A stretch of 64,000 nt of DNA, from assembly GCA_964555355.1 (NCBI GenBank), contig CAZKRY010000001.1:248001-312000 (forward strand). The letters run 5' to 3'. Origin of the DNA: CAIKBL01 sp964555355. GTDB lineage: Bacteria; Pseudomonadota; Gammaproteobacteria; Ga0077536. The position numbers were made by a program, and so were the translations under genes. The notes beneath the pieces are model-generated. The model saw only the letters and a program-made list of their open reading frames with translations. It had not been told where the DNA came from and made no database searches. Of the stretch, positions 8,689 through 17,627 are shown in pieces. Each line of letters opens with the position of its first letter. Within the stretch, counting starts at the first letter, position 1.

Positions 8689-9203
8689 TGCACCTACACC
8701 GTCATCCCGTTATCAGACTGCTCTGGTGCCTCTTTGGCGCGGCGCTTGCGATCACCATCGCGTTATTACTCGTGGGGCCGCCGCACGCGACGTTCGTACT
8801 CGCCTCACTCGGGGGAAGTTCAGTCTTTCTCTTTGGTTTAACCCGCGCGCCCGCCGCGCAGCCTCGCGCATTGTTCGGCGGTCACCTGCTCGGTGCGCTG
8901 GCGGGTATCGCGTGTTTCCACTTTTTTGGCCCGGGCTTAATCGCTTACGCAAGCGCGGTTGCGCTCGCGCTGGGGCTTATGCTCACCACGCGCACGGTGC
9001 ACCCACCGGCCGGCGCCAATCCAATCATCATGGTGTATGCACACGCCAACTGGTCGGCGCTGTTATTTCCAGTATTAAGTGGCGTGGTTACGCTAGCAGC
9101 AATTGCGGTCGTCTGGAGTCGCCTGTATCCGGGGCTCGTTCACTATCCTGTCTCCGCGATGGAACCTTCGCCACCGGCGCTTAACTGGGGCGGCTGGGAA
9201 TAA
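8688..9203 (+). CDS. HPP family membrane protein
   Basis: This is an integral membrane protein of 171 residues with four to five hydrophobic helices. It carries the family marks ASLGGSSVFLF, the AQPRALFGGHLLGA segment and the HPPAGANPI signature that gives the HPP family its name. Some plant and cyanobacterial members have been linked to nitrite transport into plastids, but most bacterial ones are uncharacterised. The start codon overlaps the stop of the VOC gene by one base, and a DCC-LMF gene follows after 5 nt. Family assignment is firm; transported substrate is unknown. Confidence 0.85.
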   Translation: MHLHRHPVIRLLWCLFGAALAITIALLLVGPPHATFVLASLGGSSVFLFGLTRAPAAQPRALFGGHLLGALAGIACFHFFGPGLIAYASAVALALGLMLTTRTVHPPAGANPIIMVYAHANWSALLFPVLSGVVTLAAIAVVWSRLYPGLVHYPVSAMEPSPPALNWGGWE

Positions 9204-9208
9204 TCGGC

Positions 9209-11008
9209 ATGCATGCCGTGCAGCAATCTTTTCCCGTGCTGGTCTATGACGGCGATTGTGGTTTCTGCCGTTATTGGGTGGCGTATTGGGTGCGTCTCAC
9301 CGGGCCACGGGTGATCTATCGCCCCTATCAAGAAGCGGCGGCGGATTATCCCGACATCGCGCCTGAGGAATTTTCGCGCGCGATTTATTTGTTCATGCCC
9401 AATGGGCAAGTGACGCATGGCGCGGACGCGGCATTTCGAGTGTTGGCCACCGTTGCCGGGCATGGAGGGTTTGCCTGGTGTTACCGGCGAGTGCCAGGTT
9501 TTGCGTGGCTGGCGGAATTCGCCTATGGCTTCATCTCACGACACCGCGTAACCGCGGCACGCGTGAGTCGGGTACTGTGGGGGCCACTGCGGCTCCCCGC
9601 CGAGCACAGCGCAGTCGCCGGACTCTTTCTTCGTTTGCTTGGTTTCATCTATCTCGCGGCGTTTTGGTCGTTTGGCGTGCAAGCGCTTGGACTGATCGGT
9701 GCTGATGGCGTCTTACCGCTGCATCTTATGCTTGCGCGCGCTGAGGAGGCGTTAGGTACGTCGGCGTACTTTGCATTGCCGACGCTTTTTTGGTTGAGCC
9801 ATACCGACATTGCGATCCAAATCGCGTGTTGGTTAGGCGTGGTAAGCGCCGGCGGCCTGGTGCTCGGTATCGCCAAGCGCGCCTGTCTTATCTTGTGTTA
9901 CGTGCTGTATCTGTCGCTCTTCTACGGCGGCCAGGAATTCATGGGATTCCAATGGGACTTGTTGTTGCTCGAAGTCGGTTTCCTCGCGATTTTCTTGGTG
10001 CACGGCAGTACGCTCGTTGTGTGGTTGTTCCGCTGGCTGACCTTTCGATTTTTGCTGCTTGCCGGCTTACCCAAATTGCAATCAGGCGATCCCACTTGGT
10101 GGAATTTAACCGCGCTTCAATATCATTTTGAAACCCAGCCGTTGCCGACACCGCTGGCATGGTTTGCGCGCGAATTGCCGGCGACGGTGCTACGCGTGGG
10201 CACGGGCTATGCGCTATTGCTCGAGTTGGTGTTGGTGTTTCTGGTTTTCTCGCCGCGCCGGCCACGGATGTTGTTGGCTGCGGCAACGGTGCTCTTTCAG
10301 TTATTGATTATCGCGACCGGCAATTACAACTTTTTTAATTTACTGACGATCGCGCTCTGTGTGTTGTTGCTCGATGACGCGGCGTTGCAACGTATTTTGC
10401 CGAAGCGCTGGTTATCGCACGTTCGGTGCGCAACTTTGCCGTATGCACGTTGGCGGCAACGCAGTGCCACCGCGTTGGCCGCCGTCTACCTTACCCTCGG
10501 GATCGTGCAAATCTATGAGCAGGTCTACCGCGCACCGGTGTACGGCCCGCTTCATTCGCTGTATGCACACATTGCGCCGTTACGCCTCGTCAATGGTTAT
10601 GGGTTATTTGCGAATATGACGACCTCACGACCGGAAATCGTTATCGAAGGTTCCAATGATGGTCGCGAGTGGTTTGAATACGGTTTTCGCTATAAGCCTG
10701 GCGAATTACAAAAACCTCCAGCCTGGAACATCCCACACCAACCGCGTCTCGATTGGCAGATGTGGTTCGCGGCGCTTGGTAGTGCTGAGCAGAATCCCTG
10801 GTTCGGGAATTTTTTGCTGCGCTTGCTGCAAGCCTCGCCCGCGGTCCTCAAGTTGCTCGAAACCAATCCTTTTCCGGACGCGCCGCCCAAGTTCGTGCGC
10901 GCGCTTCTGTATGACTACCGATTTACGTCGCGCACGGAACGCGCCGCAAGCGGCGCGTGGTATCGGCGCGAGCTAACCGGCCTGTACTATCCGGCGGTAA
11001 GTTTGTAA
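9209..11008 (+). CDS. Fusion of DCC thioredoxin-like domain (DUF393) and lipase maturation factor domain
   Basis: This 599-residue protein joins two families. Residues 1-125 are a DUF393/DCC domain with the motif VYDGDCGFCRYWV, whose CxxC could be a thiol-disulfide site. The rest is a multi-spanning membrane protein like lipase maturation factor 1, with WSFGVQALGLIGADGVLP, a hydrophobic core with several transmembrane helices, then a soluble C-terminal part (residues about 465-599) rich in aromatic residues. LMF1 helps disulfide-dependent folding of lipases in animal ER; bacterial homologues are little studied. A combined redox and folding role at the membrane is inference. It is the last gene of the VOC-HPP operon. 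Confidence 0.85.
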   Translation: MHAVQQSFPVLVYDGDCGFCRYWVAYWVRLTGPRVIYRPYQEAAADYPDIAPEEFSRAIYLFMPNGQVTHGADAAFRVLATVAGHGGFAWCYRRVPGFAWLAEFAYGFISRHRVTAARVSRVLWGPLRLPAEHSAVAGLFLRLLGFIYLAAFWSFGVQALGLIGADGVLPLHLMLARAEEALGTSAYFALPTLFWLSHTDIAIQIACWLGVVSAGGLVLGIAKRACLILCYVLYLSLFYGGQEFMGFQWDLLLLEVGFLAIFLVHGSTLVVWLFRWLTFRFLLLAGLPKLQSGDPTWWNLTALQYHFETQPLPTPLAWFARELPATVLRVGTGYALLLELVLVFLVFSPRRPRMLLAAATVLFQLLIIATGNYNFFNLLTIALCVLLLDDAALQRILPKRWLSHVRCATLPYARWRQRSATALAAVYLTLGIVQIYEQVYRAPVYGPLHSLYAHIAPLRLVNGYGLFANMTTSRPEIVIEGSNDGREWFEYGFRYKPGELQKPPAWNIPHQPRLDWQMWFAALGSAEQNPWFGNFLLRLLQASPAVLKLLETNPFPDAPPKFVRALLYDYRFTSRTERAASGAWYRRELTGLYYPAVSL

Positions 11009-11028
11009 ATAATCTGACCTCCCTTCTC

Positions 11029-11511
11029 TTAATACGGCGTGCCGTCCTTATGTGCGAATTGCCACCGGCCATCAATCGAGACGGCGGTGAGATCGTCATC
11101 CGGGTATTCGGCCGTATCCCCTGCAGTGCGATCGCCAACCTCCAAATAGAGGGCGAGCGTCGTCCCGCGATTAACGAGGTGATGGGCATCCCCGCTGCCG
11201 CCCTTGAAACCTGCACACATGCCGGGGCTCAATTCAGTCTCGCCGGCGTTCGTGATGAGCGTGGGATTACCGGCTACGACATAGACCCATTCATCTTGTT
11301 TGGAATGCGCGTGACGTAACGCGGAGACCTTCCCCGGCGGCAGCTCGACGAGGTTGACCCCGAAGTTGGTCAATCCGAAGAGCTCGCCCAACGGGTGTTT
11401 GACCCGGCCCTGCATGCGCGAGGCAAACGGCTCTGGGTAATTGGAGGGTTTAATGCGCGGCGGTGCGGCGCTCGCCAACACCGCCACCGGATTAGGATCA
11501 AGTTCCTTCAT
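11029..11511 (-). CDS. Cupin domain protein
   Basis: This is a single-domain cupin of 160 residues. The first cupin motif is seen in LPPGKVSALRHAHSKQDEW (two His and a Glu) followed by the YVVAGNPTLI strand and a PGMCAGFKGGSGDAHHLVN second motif. It may be a metal-dependent sugar isomerase-like or dioxygenase-like protein; the sequence gives no substrate. I chose the ATG at 11511 because GGGTGA precedes it by 4 nt; an upstream ATG at 11538 has no comparable site. It is convergent with the DCC-LMF gene, ending 20 nt from its stop. Confidence 0.82.
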   Translation of the reverse strand: MKELDPNPVAVLASAAPPRIKPSNYPEPFASRMQGRVKHPLGELFGLTNFGVNLVELPPGKVSALRHAHSKQDEWVYVVAGNPTLITNAGETELSPGMCAGFKGGSGDAHHLVNRGTTLALYLEVGDRTAGDTAEYPDDDLTAVSIDGRWQFAHKDGTPY

Positions 11512-11692
11512 TGCGTCACCCTTGATGCCAAGACTCAATAATCTTCGTTCCCAGCATGATTGGAGGCAATAAGTTTGAATTCAACCATTTCGCTCGCGTT
11601 GCGCGGTGGCGATCGACTGCACTGATCCGCATCAAGGCATGCCCTATCCAATAGTCGAGAATCTCCTTTGCGCCCCCGCGCGGAGAATGTGA

Positions 11693-12157
11693 ATGGTAGC
11701 GGAGTTCCCCAAGTCGCTCTGGCAATTGCCGCATCGGCATCCGCGCGGGGGCGTAATTTCCGCAATCACGCTAGCGCTTAGCGTGTTCACCGGCGGTACG
11801 ATGGGCGCAGCACCTGCCACACAACAACAGGAGCCGCTGGGAGCAGTGCGTTATCGTAACGACTGCGCGGCCTGTCACGGCCAAAGCGGTGATGGCAACG
11901 GACCCGTGGCGGGCGCGTTGTCCACGCCCCCCGCGGACCTCACCGGTCTTGCGCGCCGTAATGCGGGCGAATTTCCCACCGAGTATGTCCGCACCGTCAT
12001 CGACGGCCGCAGTTTTCAAGCGCTCGCACACGGCAATGTCGAAATGCCTGTCTGGGGTGATGCGTATCGGCGTTCGCTTTCGGCGTTAGGTGAGGCGAAA
12101 GTGAAACAACGCATCGAAGAATTGATCGAATACCTACGAACTATTCAGCGGCCGTAA
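11693..12157 (+). CDS. Class I c-type cytochrome
   Basis: This is an exported or membrane-anchored monoheme cytochrome c of 154 residues. The heme motif CAACH gives C58, C61 and H62, and the sixth ligand is the Met of EMPVWGD about residue 118. A hydrophobic stretch at residues 20-40 is the signal sequence or anchor; the preceding 20 residues contain several His and Arg, so the true start may be internal. It is an electron carrier of the periplasm. The neighbours do not show its partner, although the molybdopterin oxidoreductase at 14 kb on the other strand could use such a carrier. Confidence 0.85.
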   Translation: MVAEFPKSLWQLPHRHPRGGVISAITLALSVFTGGTMGAAPATQQQEPLGAVRYRNDCAACHGQSGDGNGPVAGALSTPPADLTGLARRNAGEFPTEYVRTVIDGRSFQALAHGNVEMPVWGDAYRRSLSALGEAKVKQRIEELIEYLRTIQRP

Positions 12158-12267
12158 GAAGCAAGTAAAACCCCGGGTAAACAACCCGGCTTCCAGGCGC
12201 GCGTCGATAAGCCGATACTGATACGCGCCATGCACAGGCTCTATTCCCATTCGGCGATCGCTATTCG

Positions 12268-13911
12268 ATGCTCGCGCTAACGGACGCCTATCGCGCCGGG
12301 CTGCTTGGGCCCCGGCACTGGGGGCCGAATCTGCTGGCGGGGGTCATTGTGGGCGTGGTGGCATTGCCGCTCGCGATGGCCTTTGCAATCGCCAGCGGTG
12401 CGCGACCCGAGCAAGGCCTGTATACCGCCATTGTGGCAGGCACGGTGGTGTCACTCTGCGGCGGCAGTCGCCTGCAGATCGCCGGGCCAACCGGCGCGTT
12501 CATCGCGATCCTCGCAGGCATCACGGCCGAGCACGGCATCGAGGGCCTGCAGATCGCGACTCTCATGGCAGGCGTCATGTTGACTGTGATGGGGCTCTCT
12601 AAATTTGGCGGCGTGATCAAGTTCATTCCGGCACCGGTGATCGTGGGTTTTACCGCCGGCATCGGCGTCATCATCTTTGTCGGTCAGTGGCGCGACTTTT
12701 TTGGCCTGCCCGCGGTCCACGGCCAGCACTTACACGAAAAGCTGTGGCATGCACTGACGTTGTTGCCGCAAGCGCACCTGCCAACGGTTGCGCTCGCGGT
12801 CGGTAGTCTGTTGGTGACAGTGTTCGCGCCGCGCATTCGTTGGCTTGCGCGGGTACCCGGACCGCTCGTTGCGATGCTTGCGGCAACCATCGTACATGCC
12901 TACTTCGGATCAGCGGGCGTTGCGACCTTAGGGAGCGCGTTCGGCGGCATCCCGACCGGGCTACCTTCGTTCGTGTGGCCTTCGCTGACGCTCTCCAAGG
13001 CGCTGCAATTAATCGGCCCCGCTTTCACGATTGCCATGCTCGGCGCCATCGAATCTTTACTGTCCGCGGTCGTCGCTGACGGCATGGCCGACACGCGTCA
13101 CGATTCGAATCAGGAACTCATCGGCCAGGGCCTTGCGAATATCGCGGCGCCGCTATTTGGCGGCTTCGCCGCCACGGGGGCAATCGCGCGCACTGCGACC
13201 AATGTCCGTAACGGCGCAACCGGCCCACTGGCTGGCATCGCGCATGCCGGGTTGTTGGTTGCAGTGCTACTCTTCTTGGCGCCATTGGCCGGGCGGATCC
13301 CGCTCTGCGCGCTGTCCGCCATCTTGTTCGTGGTGGCGTGGAATATGAGCGAGGCGAAGCACTTCGCATCGTTACTGCGCAAAGCTCCTGCGGCAGATCG
13401 CACCGTACTTCTCATTACGTTTTTGTTGACGGTGTTCGCCGATCTGGTGGTGGCGGTCAACGTGGGGGTGATCCTCGCCATTTTGCATTTCATGCGCCGC
13501 ATGGCTGAGTCGGTCAACACCCAGCCGATGGATGCACGCTCGCTAAAAGTGGAGTTGCTCGAACTCGGCTTACAGGAGTTACCACGCGAGATTATGGTCT
13601 ATGAGATCGCCGGCCCAATTTTCTTCGGCGCGGTGGAAAACTTCGAACGCGCGCTCCTGCATACACACACGTTACCCAAAATACTCGTTCTGCGACTGCA
13701 AGATGTGCCCTTTATGGATATCACCGGCATTCAAACTTTGGAAGAGACTATCATCGAACTGCGCAAGCGCGGGGTACGCGTATTGCTGTGCGAGGCGAAT
13801 CCGCGCGTGCTCGCTAAACTTGAAAACGCGGATGTACTGGATACTTTGGGCGATACTGACTACTGCGAGACACTGCACGACGCGTTAGTCGCTGTGTTGC
13901 CGGGCCGCTGA
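12268..13911 (+). CDS. SulP family anion transporter with STAS domain
   Basis: This 547-residue inner-membrane protein is a SulP/SLC26 transporter. The membrane part starts with PNLLAGVIVGVVALPLAMAFAIASG and contains the repeated helices of the family, including LQIAGPTGAF. The C-terminal STAS domain (residues about 430-545) contains the FMDITGIQTLEE phosphorylation-type loop. Substrates in this family are sulfate, bicarbonate or C4-dicarboxylates and cannot be told apart here. The first codon may be the ATG at 12268. Its 3' end overlaps the convergent molybdopterin oxidoreductase gene by 27 nt. Confidence 0.93.
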   Translation: MLALTDAYRAGLLGPRHWGPNLLAGVIVGVVALPLAMAFAIASGARPEQGLYTAIVAGTVVSLCGGSRLQIAGPTGAFIAILAGITAEHGIEGLQIATLMAGVMLTVMGLSKFGGVIKFIPAPVIVGFTAGIGVIIFVGQWRDFFGLPAVHGQHLHEKLWHALTLLPQAHLPTVALAVGSLLVTVFAPRIRWLARVPGPLVAMLAATIVHAYFGSAGVATLGSAFGGIPTGLPSFVWPSLTLSKALQLIGPAFTIAMLGAIESLLSAVVADGMADTRHDSNQELIGQGLANIAAPLFGGFAATGAIARTATNVRNGATGPLAGIAHAGLLVAVLLFLAPLAGRIPLCALSAILFVVAWNMSEAKHFASLLRKAPAADRTVLLITFLLTVFADLVVAVNVGVILAILHFMRRMAESVNTQPMDARSLKVELLELGLQELPREIMVYEIAGPIFFGAVENFERALLHTHTLPKILVLRLQDVPFMDITGIQTLEETIIELRKRGVRVLLCEANPRVLAKLENADVLDTLGDTDYCETLHDALVAVLPGR

Positions 13912-14613
13912 TAGTTCGCGCATTCGTGCGTATTTGTTTAAGGCATTCCGGGATTTATGACGAGTCCATGGAATGAGGGCGCGATATAAATAGCGAATCA
14001 AGAATGATGGTAGGAGTTGCGCGCGTTCTTCCAATGCCACCCGTGCCCGCGGATGATCCATAAAGCCAGGATAAGGAAACGGGAAGCGGTAGTTGCGCCG
14101 GTTGGTCCAGAACTCGATAGCTGCCAGGTGTTTCATGTTTTTGTAGCCGTAGTGTGCCGGCGCGACGATCCGCAGCGGCGCGCCGTGCGCGATCCCGAGC
14201 GGCTCGCCATTCAACGTATCCGCGAGCAGTACATCGGCGGCCAAAAGATCTGGTAGGTGCATGCACGTTCGATAGCCGTCTTGACCCTTCAATACGACAA
14301 AATCGGCATTCGCTTGGGGTTTGGCTAGGGGCAACACGACCTCTTTATAAAGATCGGAAAAACGATATCCGCTCCATTTCAAATCCAGCACCGACCACGT
14401 CGTCACACAGTGAAAATTGGAAACCTGTTCGACACGCGGTAATTCGGTAAGCGCCGAATCGACGGTGATTGGATTCTCGACGTCTCCCGCAATCGAAAAC
14501 CGCAGCGTGTCCGGACTCACCGGAAATTTGTTTGCAAACCAACCGAGACCAAAGCGGTCGAATGAGGTGTGCAATAACTGGCCCGGTGGCAGAGTGCGTT
14601 GGCCGGCTTCCAT
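13885..14613 (-). CDS. Molybdopterin-dependent oxidoreductase of the sulfite oxidase/MsrP type
   Basis: This 242-residue protein consists of an oxidoreductase molybdopterin-binding domain. The motif NFHCVTTWS provides the Cys that ligates molybdenum in sulfite oxidase and MsrP, and GAPLRIVAPAHYGYKNMK is the conserved anion- and cofactor-binding segment. No Tat signal is visible, and the protein ends in a basic, Arg-rich tail, so it may be cytoplasmic or membrane-associated. Homologues act on sulfite, methionine sulfoxide or related S/N-oxides. No heme or membrane partner is adjacent. The start at 14613 is taken as the first ATG. Confidence 0.85.
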   Translation of the reverse strand: MEAGQRTLPPGQLLHTSFDRFGLGWFANKFPVSPDTLRFSIAGDVENPITVDSALTELPRVEQVSNFHCVTTWSVLDLKWSGYRFSDLYKEVVLPLAKPQANADFVVLKGQDGYRTCMHLPDLLAADVLLADTLNGEPLGIAHGAPLRIVAPAHYGYKNMKHLAAIEFWTNRRNYRFPFPYPGFMDHPRARVALEERAQLLPSFLIRYLYRALIPWTRHKSRNALNKYARMRELSAARQHSD

Positions 14614-14727
14614 CGTGAACTCCTAGGTAAGGTTTGGTGCGGCGTCGACCCTAACGCTAGCCGACAGCATTTCATCCCTCAACATGCTGGTAGGATACGG
14701 CCATTAACACCCGAGGGGAGTAACAAC

Positions 14728-15666
14728 ATGGACTTAAAAAAATACGGCGTTTTTATGTTTTCGGAGGGGATGACGGCTGCGGAACTCGCGGCCGGCGTGC
14801 AAAAGATCGAACGTTTGGGCTACGGCGCGGTGTGGTTTCCGGAAGCCGTGGGTCGCGAACCCATGCTCGCGGCAAGTTTTGTCCTCGCCAATACCAATAC
14901 GCTGGTGGCCGCGACCGGCATTTTGAATATCTACTGTCGCGATCCCATGGCCACCGCGATGGGTCAGCAGACGCTGACGGAGCAATCCAACGGGCGTTTC
15001 TTACTCGGGCTTGGTGTCTCGCACAGTGTGCTCGTCAATATGCGCGGGCATGCTTACGGCAAACCGCTGGGCGCGATGCGGACTTATCTCGAACAACTCA
15101 AAGAAGCGCATCGGCTGGTCGGTATTCGGCGAAACCTGCTCGCCGAAGGCATGACCCCGCAAACGATCGGCACCGGCGCGCGCGGCGCCTGGCGCGCGGA
15201 AGTCGGCGAGATGCCGGTGGTGTTGGCGGCCTTGGGGCCTAAGATGACGATGCTTTCGGGTGAGTTGGCGCAAGGTTCACATCCCGCGAATAGCACACCG
15301 GAACACACGGCGCAGGCGCGTAAAATTCTGGGACCAGGCCCGTGGCTTGCGCCCATGCAACGCGTCTGCTTAACGCAGGACGGCGCCGCCGCTCGCCGTG
15401 CCGGCCGGCAACTGATGAGTTTTTATTTCGATTTGCCCAACTATCGACAAATGTGGCTCGGGTTGGGTTACACGAACGAAGATTTTGAGAACGGCGGTAG
15501 CGATCGACTGATCGACGCGATGGTCGCTTGGGGCGACGAAAAAACCATTCGCACGCGCGTCGATGCACATCTCGCGGCCGGCGCGGATCACGTGCCTATC
15601 GTGCCGATCAACCCGGCTCAACCCGCGGCGCTCTGTTGGCGTGCGATCGAAGCCCTTGGGAGCTAG
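14728..15666 (+). CDS. LLM class F420-dependent oxidoreductase (MSMEG_4141-like)
   Basis: This 312-residue protein is a luciferase-like (bacterial luciferase/Mer) TIM barrel. It resembles the TIGR03620 group of probable F420-dependent enzymes: YGVFMF at the first strand, GYGAVWFPEA, then LTEQSNGRFLLGLGVSH. The ATG at 14728 has the strong site GAGGGGAG seven nt upstream, so the longer open frame from 14599 is not used. F420 use is inferred from family similarity; proteobacterial members may use FMN. It stands alone between a molybdopterin enzyme and a zinc-finger gene. Substrate unknown. Confidence 0.85.
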   Translation: MDLKKYGVFMFSEGMTAAELAAGVQKIERLGYGAVWFPEAVGREPMLAASFVLANTNTLVAATGILNIYCRDPMATAMGQQTLTEQSNGRFLLGLGVSHSVLVNMRGHAYGKPLGAMRTYLEQLKEAHRLVGIRRNLLAEGMTPQTIGTGARGAWRAEVGEMPVVLAALGPKMTMLSGELAQGSHPANSTPEHTAQARKILGPGPWLAPMQRVCLTQDGAAARRAGRQLMSFYFDLPNYRQMWLGLGYTNEDFENGGSDRLIDAMVAWGDEKTIRTRVDAHLAAGADHVPIVPINPAQPAALCWRAIEALGS

Positions 15667-15704
15667 GGCGCAAAACTCAAGCTTGAAAACAAATCTGCCC
15701 CCAT

Positions 15705-15977
15705 TTACCGAAGCTGGCTGTCCTTGCTGCCACGACGATTGATGGGATCGCGGAAACGTTGGTCGGCGTCGGCTAACTCCTGGCACTGCACACAGCGTTT
15801 CACGCCGGGAACGGCGTTGCGTCGTGCTTCCGGGATCTCGGCTTCGCAGTCCTCGCAATGCGTGCGTCCCGTGCCCTGCGCTTGCGCGAGCGCGGCCCGC
15901 GCACGTTCCACGGCTTCCGCGATACTCGCGTCGATTTGGTCCTGAACCGCGCCGTCTTTTGCCCAACCGGTGGCCAT
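15705..15977 (-). CDS. DksA/TraR-type C4 zinc-finger protein
   Basis: This is a 90-residue protein with a short helical N-terminus followed by the zinc finger CEDCEAEIPEARR-x7-CVQC typical of the DksA/TraR family. It lacks the long coiled-coil of full DksA, so it resembles the small YbiI/TraR-like members. These bind in or near the RNA polymerase secondary channel or have unknown roles. Length and motif are complete. It converges with the LLM gene upstream and is separated from the GDSL gene by about 160 nt in which I see nothing further. Confidence 0.85.
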   Translation of the reverse strand: MATGWAKDGAVQDQIDASIAEAVERARAALAQAQGTGRTHCEDCEAEIPEARRNAVPGVKRCVQCQELADADQRFRDPINRRGSKDSQLR

Positions 15978-16138
15978 CGTGACCTTGCTGAGAAGGGGTA
16001 GTGTCTGACGCTTTTACTATATAGATAGGCGTGGTTGAATCAAAACGCCTTGAGAACAGGCTTACAAGCGGCTTCAATCGGACATCGAAACCGCTTGTAG
16101 ATGGCGCACCTGGAATTCAGTGCGCTTGGAGGGTGGTC

Positions 16139-17194
16139 CTAGCCAGCGATGCGGATAGCCCGTCGTCGCATCGCACCGGCAAGCAATCCCAGCGATATCA
16201 ATGCCACCGTAGAAGGTTCCGGAACGCTCACTATCTCCAACGCGGCGCGCGCGATAATCGCATGCCCCGCGGTGGTCGGATGTAAGCCATCCCAGAAAAA
16301 CGTCGTGTTCGGATCACAAACAGGATCATTTTGCGCGCATCCGTTGGTGACATCCGTCATTCCGAATGCCGCTGGATTGGCAAACAACGCTTGTTGCATA
16401 GCGAATAGATCGAGTATGTCGATTCTCGAACTTTCCAAGATAGCGTCCGGGAGATTGCTGAGTCCCAATATCAAAGCCTGGCCCATAGCTTGCGAAATCG
16501 CCGTAGCCGCACCTGCTACGGCAGGTCCAAAAGGAGCGATGGCAGGGGTTTTGCCAACATCTGGGACAGTTGAGATCAAGAACTGCCGTGCGCCGGCCGC
16601 CCATAGCGACCCAACAAAGCCAGTCATGTCGGCGACATAGTTAGCGATAGCGCCTGGCGCGGCGGCCATTGGATCTGCGGCTTCCAAAATAGCCCGCACA
16701 TCGTTACCGCCAACGTTAATCACAAACAAGGTGTCCAGTGTCGGCGGCGGAAAGAACGCAAGATAAGCAGTAACCTGAGTCGCTACACTTACGGGCAATG
16801 TGGTGATGCCCGGGAAGCCTGGGTCTATAGGACCCGTGGTTGCGCCACCGAAGGCAAAGTTTGTCCCTCCCAGCAACGCCGGGGCGAGGGGTAGCCCAAG
16901 TGAGTTCGCGAAATGTTCTACCCATACTGGGCCGTTCGAGTAGCGGTTAGACGCATAGGGCGGAAAGCCAAAAAAATCGTCGCTCGGAATAGGGGTTGGA
17001 GTGCGCGTCCCGGGCGGGATGAATGGATCGGTGAAACCAGAATCAATCAGAATCGCATTGTTGCCACCGTCCGCGAGGCTGTCGCCAAATACCACAATTT
17101 GGTTGATCGGTAGAGCGCTCGCGACCAATGGACAGAGTAACGCCGCGGCGATAAGCATTGTGCGCCGGCCTTTGCGTTGAAAGATGCTAGTCAC
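16139..17194 (-). CDS. SGNH/GDSL hydrolase with PEP-CTERM sorting signal
   Basis: This is a secreted esterase or lipase-like hydrolase of 351 residues. The catalytic block FGDSLADGGNN has Ser39, an NVGGND block III follows, and DGLHPTTAGH gives Asp302 and His305. A signal peptide occupies residues 12-28. The C-terminus is a PEP-CTERM tail: VPEPST, a hydrophobic helix, then RRRAIR. That signal is processed by an exosortase, which is not in the window. I chose the GTG at 17194 because GGAG stands eight nt before it; an upstream ATG at 17227 has no such site. A sigma-54-like promoter lies about 70 nt upstream. The role is probably extracellular, in envelope or floc formation (inference). Confidence 0.9.
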   Translation of the reverse strand: MTSIFQRKGRRTMLIAAALLCPLVASALPINQIVVFGDSLADGGNNAILIDSGFTDPFIPPGTRTPTPIPSDDFFGFPPYASNRYSNGPVWVEHFANSLGLPLAPALLGGTNFAFGGATTGPIDPGFPGITTLPVSVATQVTAYLAFFPPPTLDTLFVINVGGNDVRAILEAADPMAAAPGAIANYVADMTGFVGSLWAAGARQFLISTVPDVGKTPAIAPFGPAVAGAATAISQAMGQALILGLSNLPDAILESSRIDILDLFAMQQALFANPAAFGMTDVTNGCAQNDPVCDPNTTFFWDGLHPTTAGHAIIARAALEIVSVPEPSTVALISLGLLAGAMRRRAIRIAG

Positions 17195-17263
17195 AGGTAG
17201 TTCTCCTCTCGATTGCATTGGGGCCACTGGGTGGGCTTGGGCGAGTCTTCAAGCCCGAACCAC

Positions 17264-17279
17264 AGCAAGTTTCTTGCCA
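17264..17279 (-). promoter_or_regulatory. Sigma-54 (RpoN) type -24/-12 promoter of the PEP-CTERM GDSL gene
   Basis: On the minus strand this reads TGGCAAGAAACTTGCT. It has GG and GC separated by exactly ten bases and TTGC at the -12 element, close to the consensus TGGCACG-N4-TTGCW. Transcription would begin near 17252, about 58 nt before the GTG start at 17194. PEP-CTERM genes in several proteobacteria are known to depend on RpoN and the PrsK/PrsR system, which fits. Confidence 0.6.
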
Positions 17280-17627
17280 GTCAAAACTTTATGCTGGTAT
17301 TTCAAAGAGATAATGAAGACGACGGGTGCTACAAGAGGGCACGCTCGGCCGAAACGTAAAACATCTTGACAGTTGCTGCGTCGCCTTTCGCGTCTCTTTA
17401 CGGAAAAATATCAATTAATCAAAAGGTTGAATCGAATTTGTAGATGTAAAAAATCCTGACAATCGGATTTCTCAATTCTGGTCACCCCGCGACCATGCTG
17501 TCTCAAACCATAGGTCATCGAGCTAAAGGCGGATTTTTTTGTTGCGATCATCCGAAAGGATGAGCACCCCTTTCTTGCATGGGCCTTTCTTGGGGTGCGC
17601 GCTACTATGCGGCGGGGAGGCCAATAA
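17280..17627. other. Intergenic region between GDSL gene and response regulator, with leader hairpins
   Basis: I find no gene in these 348 bases. The left part is AT-richer than its surroundings. Near the right end there is a perfect hairpin CATCC-GAAA-GGATG (17549-17562) with a GNRA tetraloop, then an inverted repeat GCACCCC (17564-17570) and GGGGTGC (17592-17598) enclosing two copies of CCTTTCTTG. These lie 30-80 nt before the response regulator start and may be an operator or leader structure. No T-run follows, so they are not classic terminators. Confidence 0.4.

Noticed and set aside
12173..12189. CCGGGT/ACCCGG hairpin after the cytochrome c gene as a terminator
   Set aside because: Only six pairs and no following T-run; not enough to call.
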